Assembly: GCF_014652315.1 (NCBI RefSeq)
Contig: NZ_BMYO01000001.1
Location: 248,001 to 312,000, forward strand
DNA: 64,000 nucleotides
Direction of reading: 5' to 3'
From: Jeongeupia chitinilytica
GTDB taxonomy: Bacteria; Pseudomonadota; Gammaproteobacteria; Burkholderiales; Chitinibacteraceae
Position numbers and translations under genes: made by a program. Within the stretch, counting starts at the first letter, position 1; the number at the start of each line of letters is the position of its first letter. Below the pieces are notes generated by a model, which was not told the origin of the DNA, did not search any database, and worked only from the letters and a program-made list of their open reading frames with translations. Below are positions 9,194-16,916 of this stretch, in pieces.

Positions 9194-9744
9194 GTGGGCT
9201 CCTGCACGCACTGACGGCAGGGATGCCCGGCTACGCCAGCCGCCCGGCTAGCGGGATGTCGCGGGACGCCATTGGGGCGACCGGCACATCTTGCGGAAAA
9301 GACTGTTGCGGGGCGACGGGAGGTGTTCTGGCTCCAGAATCTGACTATTTGAGGGTCAATGTCGGGGCCGGCTTGGCCGGGCTGGCCGACGCCGTAAAGG
9401 GGGCGCCGGCGGGAATCCGATGAGTGCGTGAATGGTATGAATCAATTACCATCGCTACTTATTTTGCGGTGAGCGAAATTAACCGCAACCCGGGACTTGG
9501 CCCCCGAAACAGGACGTCTGGCGATGCCCGCGCTCGCAGCTCCGGGCCCGATGAAAGATCGGGGTGGAGGGGTACAGCATGCTGTACGGCGGGAAGGGAG
9601 TCGCCGGCGTATCCGGACGAAGGGGCAAAGAACGGGATGAAAAACGGGCCGGATTTCATGGCCGGCGCTGACCGGATGGCGACGCAGCGATTTCGCCTGC
9701 GAGGCCTGCAAAAACGGGCAGCGTGCCAACGAGTATAAGTCAAT
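9194..9744. promoter_or_regulatory. rne-rluC divergent intergenic region
   Basis: These 551 bases separate the divergent rne and rluC. In E. coli the equivalent interval contains the long structured rne 5' leader used for RNase E autoregulation; a similar role is inferred here. The only AT-rich patch is about 9428-9490, a plausible promoter zone. A perfect 16-bp palindrome lies at 9572-9587. Open frames here (such as 9424-9738) lack a ribosome site and protein-like composition and are not called genes. Confidence 0.55.
9572..9587. repeat. Perfect 16-bp palindrome between rne and rluC
   Basis: GTACAGCATGCTGTAC reads the same on both strands. It could be an operator for a dimeric regulator or a short hairpin in a leader. 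No known consensus was matched. Confidence 0.6.
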
Positions 9745-10692
9745 ATGTCTGAAACGAGCAAAGCGTCTGTCACATTCGTTGAGATCGGTCCGGAAGAGGC
9801 CGGGCAGCGCCTCGACAACTACCTGATCCGCCGTCTCAAGGGCGTGCCCAAGAGTCATATCTACCGCATCGTTCGCGGCGGCGAAGTCCGGGTCAACAAG
9901 GGTCGGACCGACGTCACGTACCGGCTTGCGGAAGGCGACGTGCTGCGGATTCCGCCGGTGCGTGTGGCCGAAAAGCCGGCCAGCACGGCGGTGCAGGCGG
10001 CCAGCGGCCAGCTCGAGCTGGAAATCCTGTTCGAGGACGACGCGCTGATCGCGATCAACAAGCCGTCCGGCGTGGCCGTGCACGGCGGGTCCGGCATCAG
10101 TTTCGGCGTGATCGAACTGCTGCGTGCGCAGCGACCGCAGGCAAAATTCCTCGAGCTGGTACACCGGCTCGATCGCGAAACCTCGGGCCTGCTGCTGATC
10201 GCGAAGAAGCGTTCGGCACTGGTCAAGCTGCACGAGATGCTGCGCGACAACCACCAGATCGACAAACGCTATCTGGCGCTGGTGCAGGGTGTCTGGCCCG
10301 AGCCGCGCAGCCACGTGCGCTTCAAGTTGCTGAAGTACGAAACGCCCGGGGGCGAGCGCCGGGTGAAAAAATCCGCCGATGGCCTGACCTCGCACACCGT
10401 CGTCAACCGCAAGGCGAAATTCGCCGATGCGTCGCTGCTCGAGTGCGAACTGAAAACCGGCCGGACCCACCAGATCCGCGTGCATCTGGCCGAGAGCGGG
10501 CATCCCATTCTCGGGGACGACAAGTACGGCGATCCGGCGTTGAACCGGCTGTTGCCGCGTGCCGGCCTCAAGCGCATGTTCCTGCATGCATGGCGCCTGA
10601 CGCTGAGTCATCCGCTGACGGCGGAGAAACTGACCCTGGAAGCGCCGCTGCCCGGGGAACTGCAAACCTATTTGGATACCCTTGCCGAATGA
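9745..10692 (+). CDS. rluC: 23S rRNA pseudouridine synthase RluC
   Basis: A 315-residue pseudouridine synthase that in E. coli modifies positions 955, 2504 and 2580 of 23S rRNA. An S4 RNA-binding domain lies at about residues 18-78 (GQRLDNYLIRRLKGVPKSHIYRIV). The RluA-type catalytic domain follows, with the motif HRLDRETSG whose aspartate (D143) is the nucleophile. Later motifs GRTHQIRVHL and HPILGDDKYG complete the family pattern. It sits divergent to rne, a conserved arrangement. Its stop overlaps the next gene's start (ATGA), opening a run of tightly packed genes through motD. Confidence 0.94.
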   Translation: MSETSKASVTFVEIGPEEAGQRLDNYLIRRLKGVPKSHIYRIVRGGEVRVNKGRTDVTYRLAEGDVLRIPPVRVAEKPASTAVQAASGQLELEILFEDDALIAINKPSGVAVHGGSGISFGVIELLRAQRPQAKFLELVHRLDRETSGLLLIAKKRSALVKLHEMLRDNHQIDKRYLALVQGVWPEPRSHVRFKLLKYETPGGERRVKKSADGLTSHTVVNRKAKFADASLLECELKTGRTHQIRVHLAESGHPILGDDKYGDPALNRLLPRAGLKRMFLHAWRLTLSHPLTAEKLTLEAPLPGELQTYLDTLAE

Positions 10693-11345
10693 GTAGACGT
10701 TTCGACCTGCTGGTTTTTGACTGGGACGGCACGCTGATGGATTCGACCGGCACCATCGCCCGGTCGATCCAGGCGGCCTTTGCCGATGCGGGGCTGCCGA
10801 TCCCGGCCGATCGGGATGCGCGCTACGTGATCGGTTATGGTCTGAACGAGGCGATGCAGCACCTGGCGCCCGGTGTCGACGATGCCACGATCAAACGCAT
10901 CGTCGATGCCTACCGGCACCACTATCTGTCCGGCGATCACGCCTTGCTGCTCTACGATGGCGTGCGGGAAGGCCTGGATGCCTTTGCCGAAGCGGGTTTT
11001 GAAATGGCAGTCGCGACCGGCAAGTCGCGTGCCGGGCTTGATCGTGTACTGGCCTCGACCGGGCTGGACCGTTACTTCGTCGCGACGCGAACCGCCGACG
11101 AGACATTTTCCAAACCGCATCCGGCCATGCTCGAACAACTGCTCGACGTGACGTTCACCGGGGCCGAGCGCGCGGTGATGATCGGCGATACCACGCACGA
11201 CCTGCAACTGGCGATCAATGCCGGCTGCGCGAGCCTCGGCATGAGTTACGGTGCGCATCCGGTCGACCAGCTGCTGACCTGCACGCCGCTGGCGATTTTC
11301 GACGACTTTCCGGCGCTGACGCGCTGGGTGCTGGCTCATGGGTGA
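10689..11345 (+). CDS. HAD-family phosphatase, phosphoglycolate phosphatase-like
   Basis: A 218-residue HAD hydrolase of the Gph/PGMB subgroup. Motif I is DWDGTLMDST with nucleophile D11 and general acid D13, motif II threonine/serine lies in VATGKSRAG, the motif III lysine in FSKPHP, and motif IV is MIGDTTHD. A helical cap sits between motifs I and II. Many bacteria carry this gene immediately after rluC, as here, with a four-base overlap. The substrate is a small phosphoester, possibly 2-phosphoglycolate; sequence alone does not settle it. Confidence 0.9.
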   Translation: MSRRFDLLVFDWDGTLMDSTGTIARSIQAAFADAGLPIPADRDARYVIGYGLNEAMQHLAPGVDDATIKRIVDAYRHHYLSGDHALLLYDGVREGLDAFAEAGFEMAVATGKSRAGLDRVLASTGLDRYFVATRTADETFSKPHPAMLEQLLDVTFTGAERAVMIGDTTHDLQLAINAGCASLGMSYGAHPVDQLLTCTPLAIFDDFPALTRWVLAHG

Positions 11346-11706
11346 GCAGGCTGCGGCACCGATCTGCCGGAGCGACGAGCTGGTCGATGGCGGTCTTGGT
11401 GTTCGTTTCAGTCTCGACCGTGACGGGGCGACGCGGTCGGCCTTCGTCGTGCGCCACGACGGCAAGGTCTACGCCTACGAAAATGCCTGCGCACACATTC
11501 CGGTCGAACTCGACTATCGGGACGGCGAATTCTTCGATCTATCAAGGCGCTATCTTGTCTGCGCCACCCACGGCGCCTACTATGCGCCAGAGACCGGGGT
11601 CTGTCTCGGCGGGCCGTGTCCCGGGCGCCGGCTGAACGCGATTGCCGTGAACGAACGCGACGGCGCCGTCTGGCTGAGTGCAAGCGATCCCGCAAACCAC
11701 CATTGA
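11338..11706 (+). CDS. Small Rieske [2Fe-2S] protein
   Basis: A 122-residue stand-alone Rieske domain. Its cluster ligands are visible as C51-x-H53 (CAHIPVEL) and C75-x2-H78 (CATHGAYY). There is no oxygenase catalytic domain and no membrane anchor, so it is likely a cytoplasmic ferredoxin-like electron carrier or a redox sensor. It overlaps the HAD gene by eight bases and is followed after 20 bases by the S49 peptidase, so it is translated within the same operon. Similar small Rieske genes between rluC/gph and sppA occur in other betaproteobacteria; its partner enzyme is not evident. Confidence 0.87.
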   Translation: MGEQAAAPICRSDELVDGGLGVRFSLDRDGATRSAFVVRHDGKVYAYENACAHIPVELDYRDGEFFDLSRRYLVCATHGAYYAPETGVCLGGPCPGRRLNAIAVNERDGAVWLSASDPANHH

Positions 11707-11726
11707 ACCGACAGGGCATCGAATCC

Positions 11727-12668
11727 ATGCAAGAACCGTGGGAGCGCCAGGCGCTGACCGACCTGCTGCAGGCAGGGATCAAGGAGCAGCGCAGCGCGCG
11801 TCGCTGGGGCATTTTCTTCAAGCTGCTGGGCTTTGCCGTCCTGCTGCTGGTGTTGGCCGGGCTGTTCGGCTGGTTCGGACAGAAAGAGCTCGACAGCGTT
11901 TCCAACGGCCCGCACACCGCGCTGGTCCGCCTTGACGGCGAGATCGCCGCGGGTGGCGAAGGGGATGTTACGCCGGTGATCGACGGCCTCAAGGCGGCGT
12001 TCGATGACCGCAATACCAAGGCCGTCGTGCTTGAAGTGAACAGCCCCGGCGGCAGCCCGGTGCAGGCCGGTCAGCTCAACGATGCGATGCGCGCACTGCG
12101 CAAGCAGCATCCGAAGGTGCCGCTCTATGTGGTGGTCGACGACATCTGTGCATCGGGTTGCTATTACGCCGCGGTCGCCGCCGACAGGATTTTTGCCGAC
12201 AAGGCGTCGATCGTCGGCTCGATCGGCGTGCTGATGGACGGCTTCGGCTTTACCGGTGCGATGGACAAGGTCGGCGTCGAACGCCGTCTGGTCACCGCAG
12301 GCAAGAACAAGGGGTTCATGGACCCGTTCTCGCCGCTGAATGCAGAGCAGCGCGGCAAGGCGCAGGCCATGGTTGACGAGATCCATCAGCAGTTCATCGA
12401 TACGGTCAAGGCCGGTCGCGGCAAGAAACTGGCGCAGGACGAGCCGGACCTGTTCTCCGGACTGGTCTGGAGCGGTGCGACCAGCATCAAGCTCGGGCTT
12501 GTCGATGCGCTGGGCTCGGTCGACAGCGTCGCGCGTGATGTCGTCAAGGCCGACAACATCGTCGACTTCACGACGCAGCCGAGCTATCTGGACCGCTTCG
12601 CCAAGCGGGTGGGCGTCAGCGCTGCCGCGCATCTGGGTACGCAGCTGTTCGGCTATTCGGTCAGGTAA
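11727..12668 (+). CDS. sppA: S49-family signal peptide peptidase (SppA-type)
   Basis: A 313-residue membrane serine peptidase that degrades cleaved signal peptides. One transmembrane segment lies at about residues 30-50. The S49 domain shows EVNSPGGSP (about 103-111), the nucleophile segment DDICASGCYYA (Ser143), KASIVGSIGVL, and the GKNKG segment (191-195) that supplies the catalytic lysine. Length fits the short, single-domain SppA form with a Ser-Lys dyad completed by oligomerisation. The ATG at 11727 was chosen because upstream codons overlap the Rieske gene and are arginine-rich shadow sequence. motD follows after two bases. Confidence 0.93.
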   Translation: MQEPWERQALTDLLQAGIKEQRSARRWGIFFKLLGFAVLLLVLAGLFGWFGQKELDSVSNGPHTALVRLDGEIAAGGEGDVTPVIDGLKAAFDDRNTKAVVLEVNSPGGSPVQAGQLNDAMRALRKQHPKVPLYVVVDDICASGCYYAAVAADRIFADKASIVGSIGVLMDGFGFTGAMDKVGVERRLVTAGKNKGFMDPFSPLNAEQRGKAQAMVDEIHQQFIDTVKAGRGKKLAQDEPDLFSGLVWSGATSIKLGLVDALGSVDSVARDVVKADNIVDFTTQPSYLDRFAKRVGVSAAAHLGTQLFGYSVR

Positions 12669-12670
12669 GC

Positions 12671-13462
12671 ATGGCAAGACGCAAACACGACGAAGAACAC
12701 GAGAGCCACGAGCGCTGGCTGGTCTCGTATGCGGATTTCATCACGCTGCTGTTTGCGTTCTTCGTGGTGATGTACGCGATTTCGTCGGTCAACGAAGGCA
12801 AGTACCGGGTGCTGTCGGACGCGCTTGTCAGCGCGTTCCGCAATGAAGTGCCGTCGAGCATCAGCGTCATCCAGTTGCCGAACCAGGCTCAGGCCGGCGC
12901 GAAGCCGAAGGTGAGCCCGTCGGCGCCGCCGCGTGCACCGGAGCTCGAAGCACAGGCGAAGAAGATGCGCGGCATGGCCGGCGACATCCGCGGCGCACTC
13001 GGGCCGCTGATCGAGCAGGGCAAGGTCCGGGTGACGCAGTCCAAGCGCGGTATCGCCGTCGAGATCAGCGACAGCGTGCTGTTCGACCTGGGACGCGCCG
13101 AGCTGCAAGCGGCGTCGGTCACCATGCTCAAAACGGTGGCCGAACTGGTGCGCGACAACGACAACCTGATTCAGGTCGAAGGCCATACCGACAATCAGCC
13201 GATCCGCTCGACGCAGTATCCGTCGAACTGGGAACTGTCGGCGGCACGTGCGGCCAGCGTCGTCCGCCTGTTCGCCGAGAACGGCATTGTCCCCAAGCGG
13301 ATGGTGGCGATCGGCTATGCCGAGTTCCGCCCGGTCGAGCAGAACGAGACCGTCGAGGGCCGTGCCCGCAATCGCCGGGTCACGCTGAACATTCTCGCCG
13401 ACAACAAGGACGAGGTCGCGGTACTGCCGCCGGCCGATACGCCAAGACCGAACGGCCAGTAA
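12671..13462 (+). CDS. motD: MotB/MotD-type flagellar stator protein
   Basis: A 263-residue MotB-family protein. The short cytoplasmic N-terminus is highly charged, one membrane helix spans about 17-40, and the proton-conducting aspartate is D22 in YADFITLLFAFF. A periplasmic OmpA-like peptidoglycan-binding domain follows (about 120-245, motifs EGHTDNQPI and ARNRRVTLNIL). MotB anchors the stator to the wall while MotA conducts protons with it. Odd: the MotA/MotC partner normally directly upstream is absent and an S49 peptidase takes its place two bases away. The stator partner must lie elsewhere, or the protein has another role. Confidence 0.88.
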   Translation: MARRKHDEEHESHERWLVSYADFITLLFAFFVVMYAISSVNEGKYRVLSDALVSAFRNEVPSSISVIQLPNQAQAGAKPKVSPSAPPRAPELEAQAKKMRGMAGDIRGALGPLIEQGKVRVTQSKRGIAVEISDSVLFDLGRAELQAASVTMLKTVAELVRDNDNLIQVEGHTDNQPIRSTQYPSNWELSAARAASVVRLFAENGIVPKRMVAIGYAEFRPVEQNETVEGRARNRRVTLNILADNKDEVAVLPPADTPRPNGQ

Positions 13463-13477
13463 GCATTGTCCCGGGAC

Positions 13478-13505
13478 GTCGGTGCGCCCGAACGGGCGCA
13501 CCGAC
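13478..13505. terminator. Long perfect hairpin between convergent motD and DUF411 genes
   Basis: GTCGGTGCGCCCG pairs perfectly with CGGGCGCACCGAC over a two-base AA centre, a 13-bp stem. It lies between two convergent stop codons. There is no long T-run on either side, so it may act as a bidirectional terminator or a 3'-end stabiliser. Confidence 0.65.
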
Positions 13506-13513
13506 AACACTAC

Positions 13514-13957
13514 TTAGAACTTGCCCCAGGGTTTGACCTTGCCGGCCGCGTCGACGGCGACGACGTCGATCGTTCCCGGCGTATACGGTCCCATGCCCGG
13601 GCTGTTGGCCGGCATGCCGGGGGCTGCAATTGCCCTGACGTTCTTCGGCTGCTGCTTCATCAGCTTGTCGATTGCCGTGACCGGGACGTGGCCTTCGATC
13701 GCATACTTGCCGACCACCAGCGTATGGCACGACGGTGCCGCCGCCGTGCCGTAGCGCGTCTTGATCGCCGACATGTCGTTGCTTTCGATCTGCTTGATCT
13801 GCCAGCCCTGCTGTTCGAGATAACGTGCGTGCTCGCCGCAGCAGCCGCAACCCGGCGATTTGTACAGCGTGCCCTGAGGGGCAGCCCACGTCGTTGCCGA
13901 CAGGGCGATCAAGGCGGCACCGAACAGGCGGGTGCGATTCGTCATCGTGCTTTTCAT
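13514..13957 (-). CDS. DUF411 metal-binding periplasmic protein
   Basis: A 147-residue secreted protein of the DUF411 family. A signal peptide ends near TTWAA (residue 26). The family core YKSPGCGCCGEH supplies a cysteine-rich metal site, followed by a second cysteine in APSCHTLVVGKYAIEGHVP. DUF411 proteins are commonly encoded with copper resistance genes and are presumed to bind copper or silver. It is the last of three minus-strand genes, behind a cupredoxin and a CopL-like gene, which supports a role in periplasmic copper handling. An AAGGA ribosome site precedes the ATG. Confidence 0.9.
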   Translation of the reverse strand: MKSTMTNRTRLFGAALIALSATTWAAPQGTLYKSPGCGCCGEHARYLEQQGWQIKQIESNDMSAIKTRYGTAAAPSCHTLVVGKYAIEGHVPVTAIDKLMKQQPKNVRAIAAPGMPANSPGMGPYTPGTIDVVAVDAAGKVKPWGKF

Positions 13958-14024
13958 TCCGGAATCCTTGTTGGCGGCCGCGCCCCATGGGCGCGGCTGG
14001 TAGGTCGAAGATGTGCTGGCGGGT

Positions 14025-14492
14025 TTATTTCAGGTCGACCTTGGTGTGCATGCCGGCTTCGTAATGCCCGGCGACGTGGCAGGCGAGGATGATGCCGCCG
14101 GTTACCGCCCGGTCGAACTTCCAGATCAGCGTTTTGCTCTGGCCCGGGGCCAGCGATACCGTGCCCGGATCACCGTCGTGCTGCATGCCGGGCATCTTCT
14201 GCATCATTTGCGCATGGGCTTGCTGGCTTGCGGCATCGCCGATGGCGAATTCGTGCGTCAACTGGCCCGGATTGCTGACGACGAAGCGGATGGTTTCGCC
14301 CTTGCGAATCTTGCCGACGGCGGGCTCGAATTCGAACTTCATGGTGTCGAGGGTACGGACCTTGACCGTGCGGGTGACGTCCGGGGCACGGCCGGGCTGG
14401 CCGAAGCTGTCATGACCGCCGGCGTGGCTGCCGCTGGCGAAGGCCGGCGAAATGGCGAGGGCGGCCAGCATGGCGAGAACGCGGGATTTCAT
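14025..14492 (-). CDS. Periplasmic cupredoxin-like copper protein
   Basis: A 155-residue protein with a signal peptide (cleavage near AFASG) and one cupredoxin fold. Likely type 1 copper ligands are the histidine in LTHEF and the C-terminal cluster CHVAGHYEAGM, which provides Cys, His and Met. An extra Met/His-rich loop (HAQMMQKMPGMQHDG) may bind further copper. Plastocyanin/azurin-like proteins of this type shuttle electrons or sequester copper in the periplasm. It lies 67 bases upstream of the DUF411 gene and downstream of the CopL-like gene on the same strand. The ATG at 14492 starts the signal peptide; an upstream start at 14540 would not. Confidence 0.88.
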   Translation of the reverse strand: MKSRVLAMLAALAISPAFASGSHAGGHDSFGQPGRAPDVTRTVKVRTLDTMKFEFEPAVGKIRKGETIRFVVSNPGQLTHEFAIGDAASQQAHAQMMQKMPGMQHDGDPGTVSLAPGQSKTLIWKFDRAVTGGIILACHVAGHYEAGMHTKVDLK

Positions 14493-14604
14493 CGTGGGTA
14501 ATCCTTGTCTGCGACCGGCGTGATCGTGCGCGAGGCGCACGCATGCGTTGCGCCGGTCGGAATGTCCGGGGGAGAGCGCGTGCGCCGAAGGGCGCGAGTA
14601 CGGA

Positions 14605-14946
14605 TCAGCGCCTGGGCGGCTTCAGCGCCGGCGCCGGCACGATGTCGAGCGGGGTCGGCAACGCCGTGGCGACGCGAACCGGGACAAGGGTGGGGAGGGT
14701 CATCGTTTGCCGATGGATGATCGGCGGAGTACATGCCGCGCAATGCACGCTGTCGCAATCGGCCTTGGCGGCCTTGTCCGCCGTGCCATGGCAGTCGCTG
14801 TTTTGTGCCACTTCTGCATGCGCCATCGCCGTGACGTGCATCGGCGCAGCCGAGGCATACAGTGACTGCCACGGCAACAGGCACATCAGCGCCAGCAGCA
14901 GCCAGCGACCCGGGCGAGGGCGAAGGGCGACGGAAAACTTGAACAT
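14605..14946 (-). CDS. CopL/DUF2946-like small secreted cysteine-histidine protein
   Basis: A 113-residue protein with a basic N-terminus and a signal or anchor segment (about 15-32). The mature part contains metal-ligand-like residues: a His/Met patch (MHVTAMAHAE), then cysteines in SDCHGTADKAAKADC and DSVHCAACTPP. This pattern resembles CopL-like and DUF2946 proteins found at the head of copper-resistance operons, but the match is by composition and context only. It is first in the operon with the cupredoxin and DUF411 genes. A promoter-like pair ends only nine bases before the ATG, so the mRNA may be nearly leaderless or the start may lie further in (Met21). Confidence 0.7.
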   Translation of the reverse strand: MFKFSVALRPRPGRWLLLALMCLLPWQSLYASAAPMHVTAMAHAEVAQNSDCHGTADKAAKADCDSVHCAACTPPIIHRQTMTLPTLVPVRVATALPTPLDIVPAPALKPPRR

Positions 14947-14954
14947 ACCCCGCC

Positions 14955-14983
14955 AGTGTATTTCGGGTCACCGGTGTTGGCAA
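14955..14983 (-). promoter_or_regulatory. Candidate sigma70 promoter of the copper-type operon
   Basis: On the minus strand TTGCCA (14978-14983) and TACACT (14955-14960) are separated by exactly 17 bases. The implied start of transcription would be within a few bases of the ATG at 14946. Confidence 0.4.
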
Positions 14984-15063
14984 ACGGCCCGGCCCGGCGC
15001 GGCGTCACCGAAGCCGCGCACCTGCTGCACTATACTGGCCACCCTTGGTTCCGAATTCGCAGC

Positions 15064-16830
15064 ATGTTTTTCTCCCCCTGCCAACATCCGGACGTGCTGA
15101 TCCGCACCACCCGCCTGCTGTACTGCAACGCCGTCATCGGCCAGGTGATGAGTATGGTGATCGCCTCGCTGCTGTGTTTCGGCCTGCGCGATGCACTGCC
15201 CGGAGCCGAACTGCTGGGCTGGTTGTTGCCGGTGCTGCTGATGTCGGCGCTGCGTATCGGGCTCGCGATCGGTTATCGCCGGGCGCCGGTCGATTTGCCG
15301 AGGGCGCTGCTCTGGCGCAGGCGCTACCTGATCGGCACCGTGCTGGTGGCGCTGTGGTGGGGCGGCGGGGCGCTGGCGTTCATGTTCGGCATGCCGCCTG
15401 CACCACGGCTGATCGTCTCGCTGGTGGTCTGCGGCATGGTCGCCGGTGCGGTGCCCATTCTGTCGCCGGTGCTGCCGGCCTTGCGCTTCTACGCCATCAT
15501 GCTGGTGCTGCCGGTCACGATTACCGCCCTCGCCAACGGCGAAGCCTATGATCCGCTGATCGCCGTCATGTCCCTGCTGTTCCTCTACACCGTGCTGCGC
15601 AGCGCCGGCTTCTACAACCGGATGCTCGCCGAGGCCATCGAGCTGGAGATCGAAAAGGGCGGCCTGATCGACGAGCTGCGCGTCGCCACGCACGAAGCCG
15701 AGGCGGCGAGTCGTGCAAAAAGCGAGTTCCTGGCCAATATCAGTCACGAAATCCGCACGCCAATGAACGGCATCGTCGGCATGGCGCAACTGCTCGAGCA
15801 TCAGTCGCTGGATGCGGCCAGTCGCGAGCAGGTTACGGTGATCCGGTCATCAACCGATGCGCTGCTGACGCTGGTCAACGACGTGCTCGACCTGTCGCGG
15901 ATCGAAGCCGGTCATTTCAATCTGTCGCCGCAGCCCTTCTCGCCGCAGGAAATGATCGATGCGCTGGCGCGGATGTTCGGCCCGCAGGCACAGCTGCGCG
16001 GACTGGAACTGCAGTGGCCGGACGTCCCGCTGCTGTCGGCGTTGTACGGCGACCCGGTGCGGCTGAAGCAGATCTTCGTCAACCTGATCGGCAATGCCCT
16101 CAAGTTCACGCCGCAGGGACGGATCGACGTGCGGATTGCGCTGCATCCGCGCGAAGCCGACATCGTCGAATGGCATGCCAGCGTTGCCGATACCGGCATC
16201 GGCATACCGTCGGCACAGGTCGGACGGATTTTCGAGGCCTTTTCGCAAGCCGACAGTTCGATTTCTCGCCAGTACGGCGGTACCGGCCTCGGGCTGTCGA
16301 TTTCACGCCGTCTGGTGCGGATGATGCAGGGCGAGCTGTGGGTCGAGGCCAACCCCGGCGGTGGCAGCGTGTTCCATTTCACCGCGATGCTGCAGGCGTG
16401 CGATGCCAGCGCGTTGCCGAGCCGGCCACCTGCGGCGCGGCCGCTGTCGGTGCTGGTCGCGGAGGACAACCCGGTCAACCGGCTGGTGGCCGAGCGGCTG
16501 TTGCAGGCGCAGGGACACCGGGTCTGCCTGGCCGGGAACGGCCAGCAGGCAATCGAGGCCGCACGTGCCGGCGGGCTGGACCTGATCCTGATGGACCTGC
16601 AGATGCCCGAGCTCGACGGCCTTGCCGCAACGCGCTGCATCCGCAGCGCCGAGGATGTGACCGGCCGGCCGCGTATACCGATCGTCGCACTGTCGGCCAA
16701 CGGTATCGTCGAGGAAAAGACCGCCTGCCTGATCGCCGGCATGGACGATTTCCTCGAAAAACCGTTGCAACAGGAAGCACTGGCACGACTGCTGTCGCGT
16801 GTGGCAGCGGGTGAGCTGGCGGGGCGCTGA
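15064..16830 (+). CDS. Hybrid sensor histidine kinase with receiver domain
   Basis: A 588-residue membrane sensor. About six hydrophobic segments occupy residues 20-190 with no large periplasmic loop. A HisKA domain follows with phospho-acceptor motif SHEIRTPMNG (about 230), then the ATPase domain with LIGNALKF (N box), DTGIGIP (G1), FSQADSS and GGTGLGLSI (G2). A C-terminal receiver domain (about 460-580) has VAEDNPVN and the phospho-aspartate in LILMDLQMPELDG. No response regulator or Hpt gene is adjacent, so the output is unknown. A TATACT -10-like hexamer lies at 15031-15036. The ATG at 15064 begins the protein just before the first membrane segment. Confidence 0.92.
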   Translation: MFFSPCQHPDVLIRTTRLLYCNAVIGQVMSMVIASLLCFGLRDALPGAELLGWLLPVLLMSALRIGLAIGYRRAPVDLPRALLWRRRYLIGTVLVALWWGGGALAFMFGMPPAPRLIVSLVVCGMVAGAVPILSPVLPALRFYAIMLVLPVTITALANGEAYDPLIAVMSLLFLYTVLRSAGFYNRMLAEAIELEIEKGGLIDELRVATHEAEAASRAKSEFLANISHEIRTPMNGIVGMAQLLEHQSLDAASREQVTVIRSSTDALLTLVNDVLDLSRIEAGHFNLSPQPFSPQEMIDALARMFGPQAQLRGLELQWPDVPLLSALYGDPVRLKQIFVNLIGNALKFTPQGRIDVRIALHPREADIVEWHASVADTGIGIPSAQVGRIFEAFSQADSSISRQYGGTGLGLSISRRLVRMMQGELWVEANPGGGSVFHFTAMLQACDASALPSRPPAARPLSVLVAEDNPVNRLVAERLLQAQGHRVCLAGNGQQAIEAARAGGLDLILMDLQMPELDGLAATRCIRSAEDVTGRPRIPIVALSANGIVEEKTACLIAGMDDFLEKPLQQEALARLLSRVAAGELAGR

Positions 16831-16916
16831 GCGGGCGCCTCCGGCGCGACAATCCGCGGGTCATCGTGTACATTCGGTAACCGTTTTCGTCAGCCACGAG
16901 GCCCCGCCTCGATCAC

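Noticed and set aside
9424..9738. A 104-codon plus-strand frame before rluC
   Set aside because: No ribosome site, biased composition, and it lies in the expected regulatory interval between rne and rluC.
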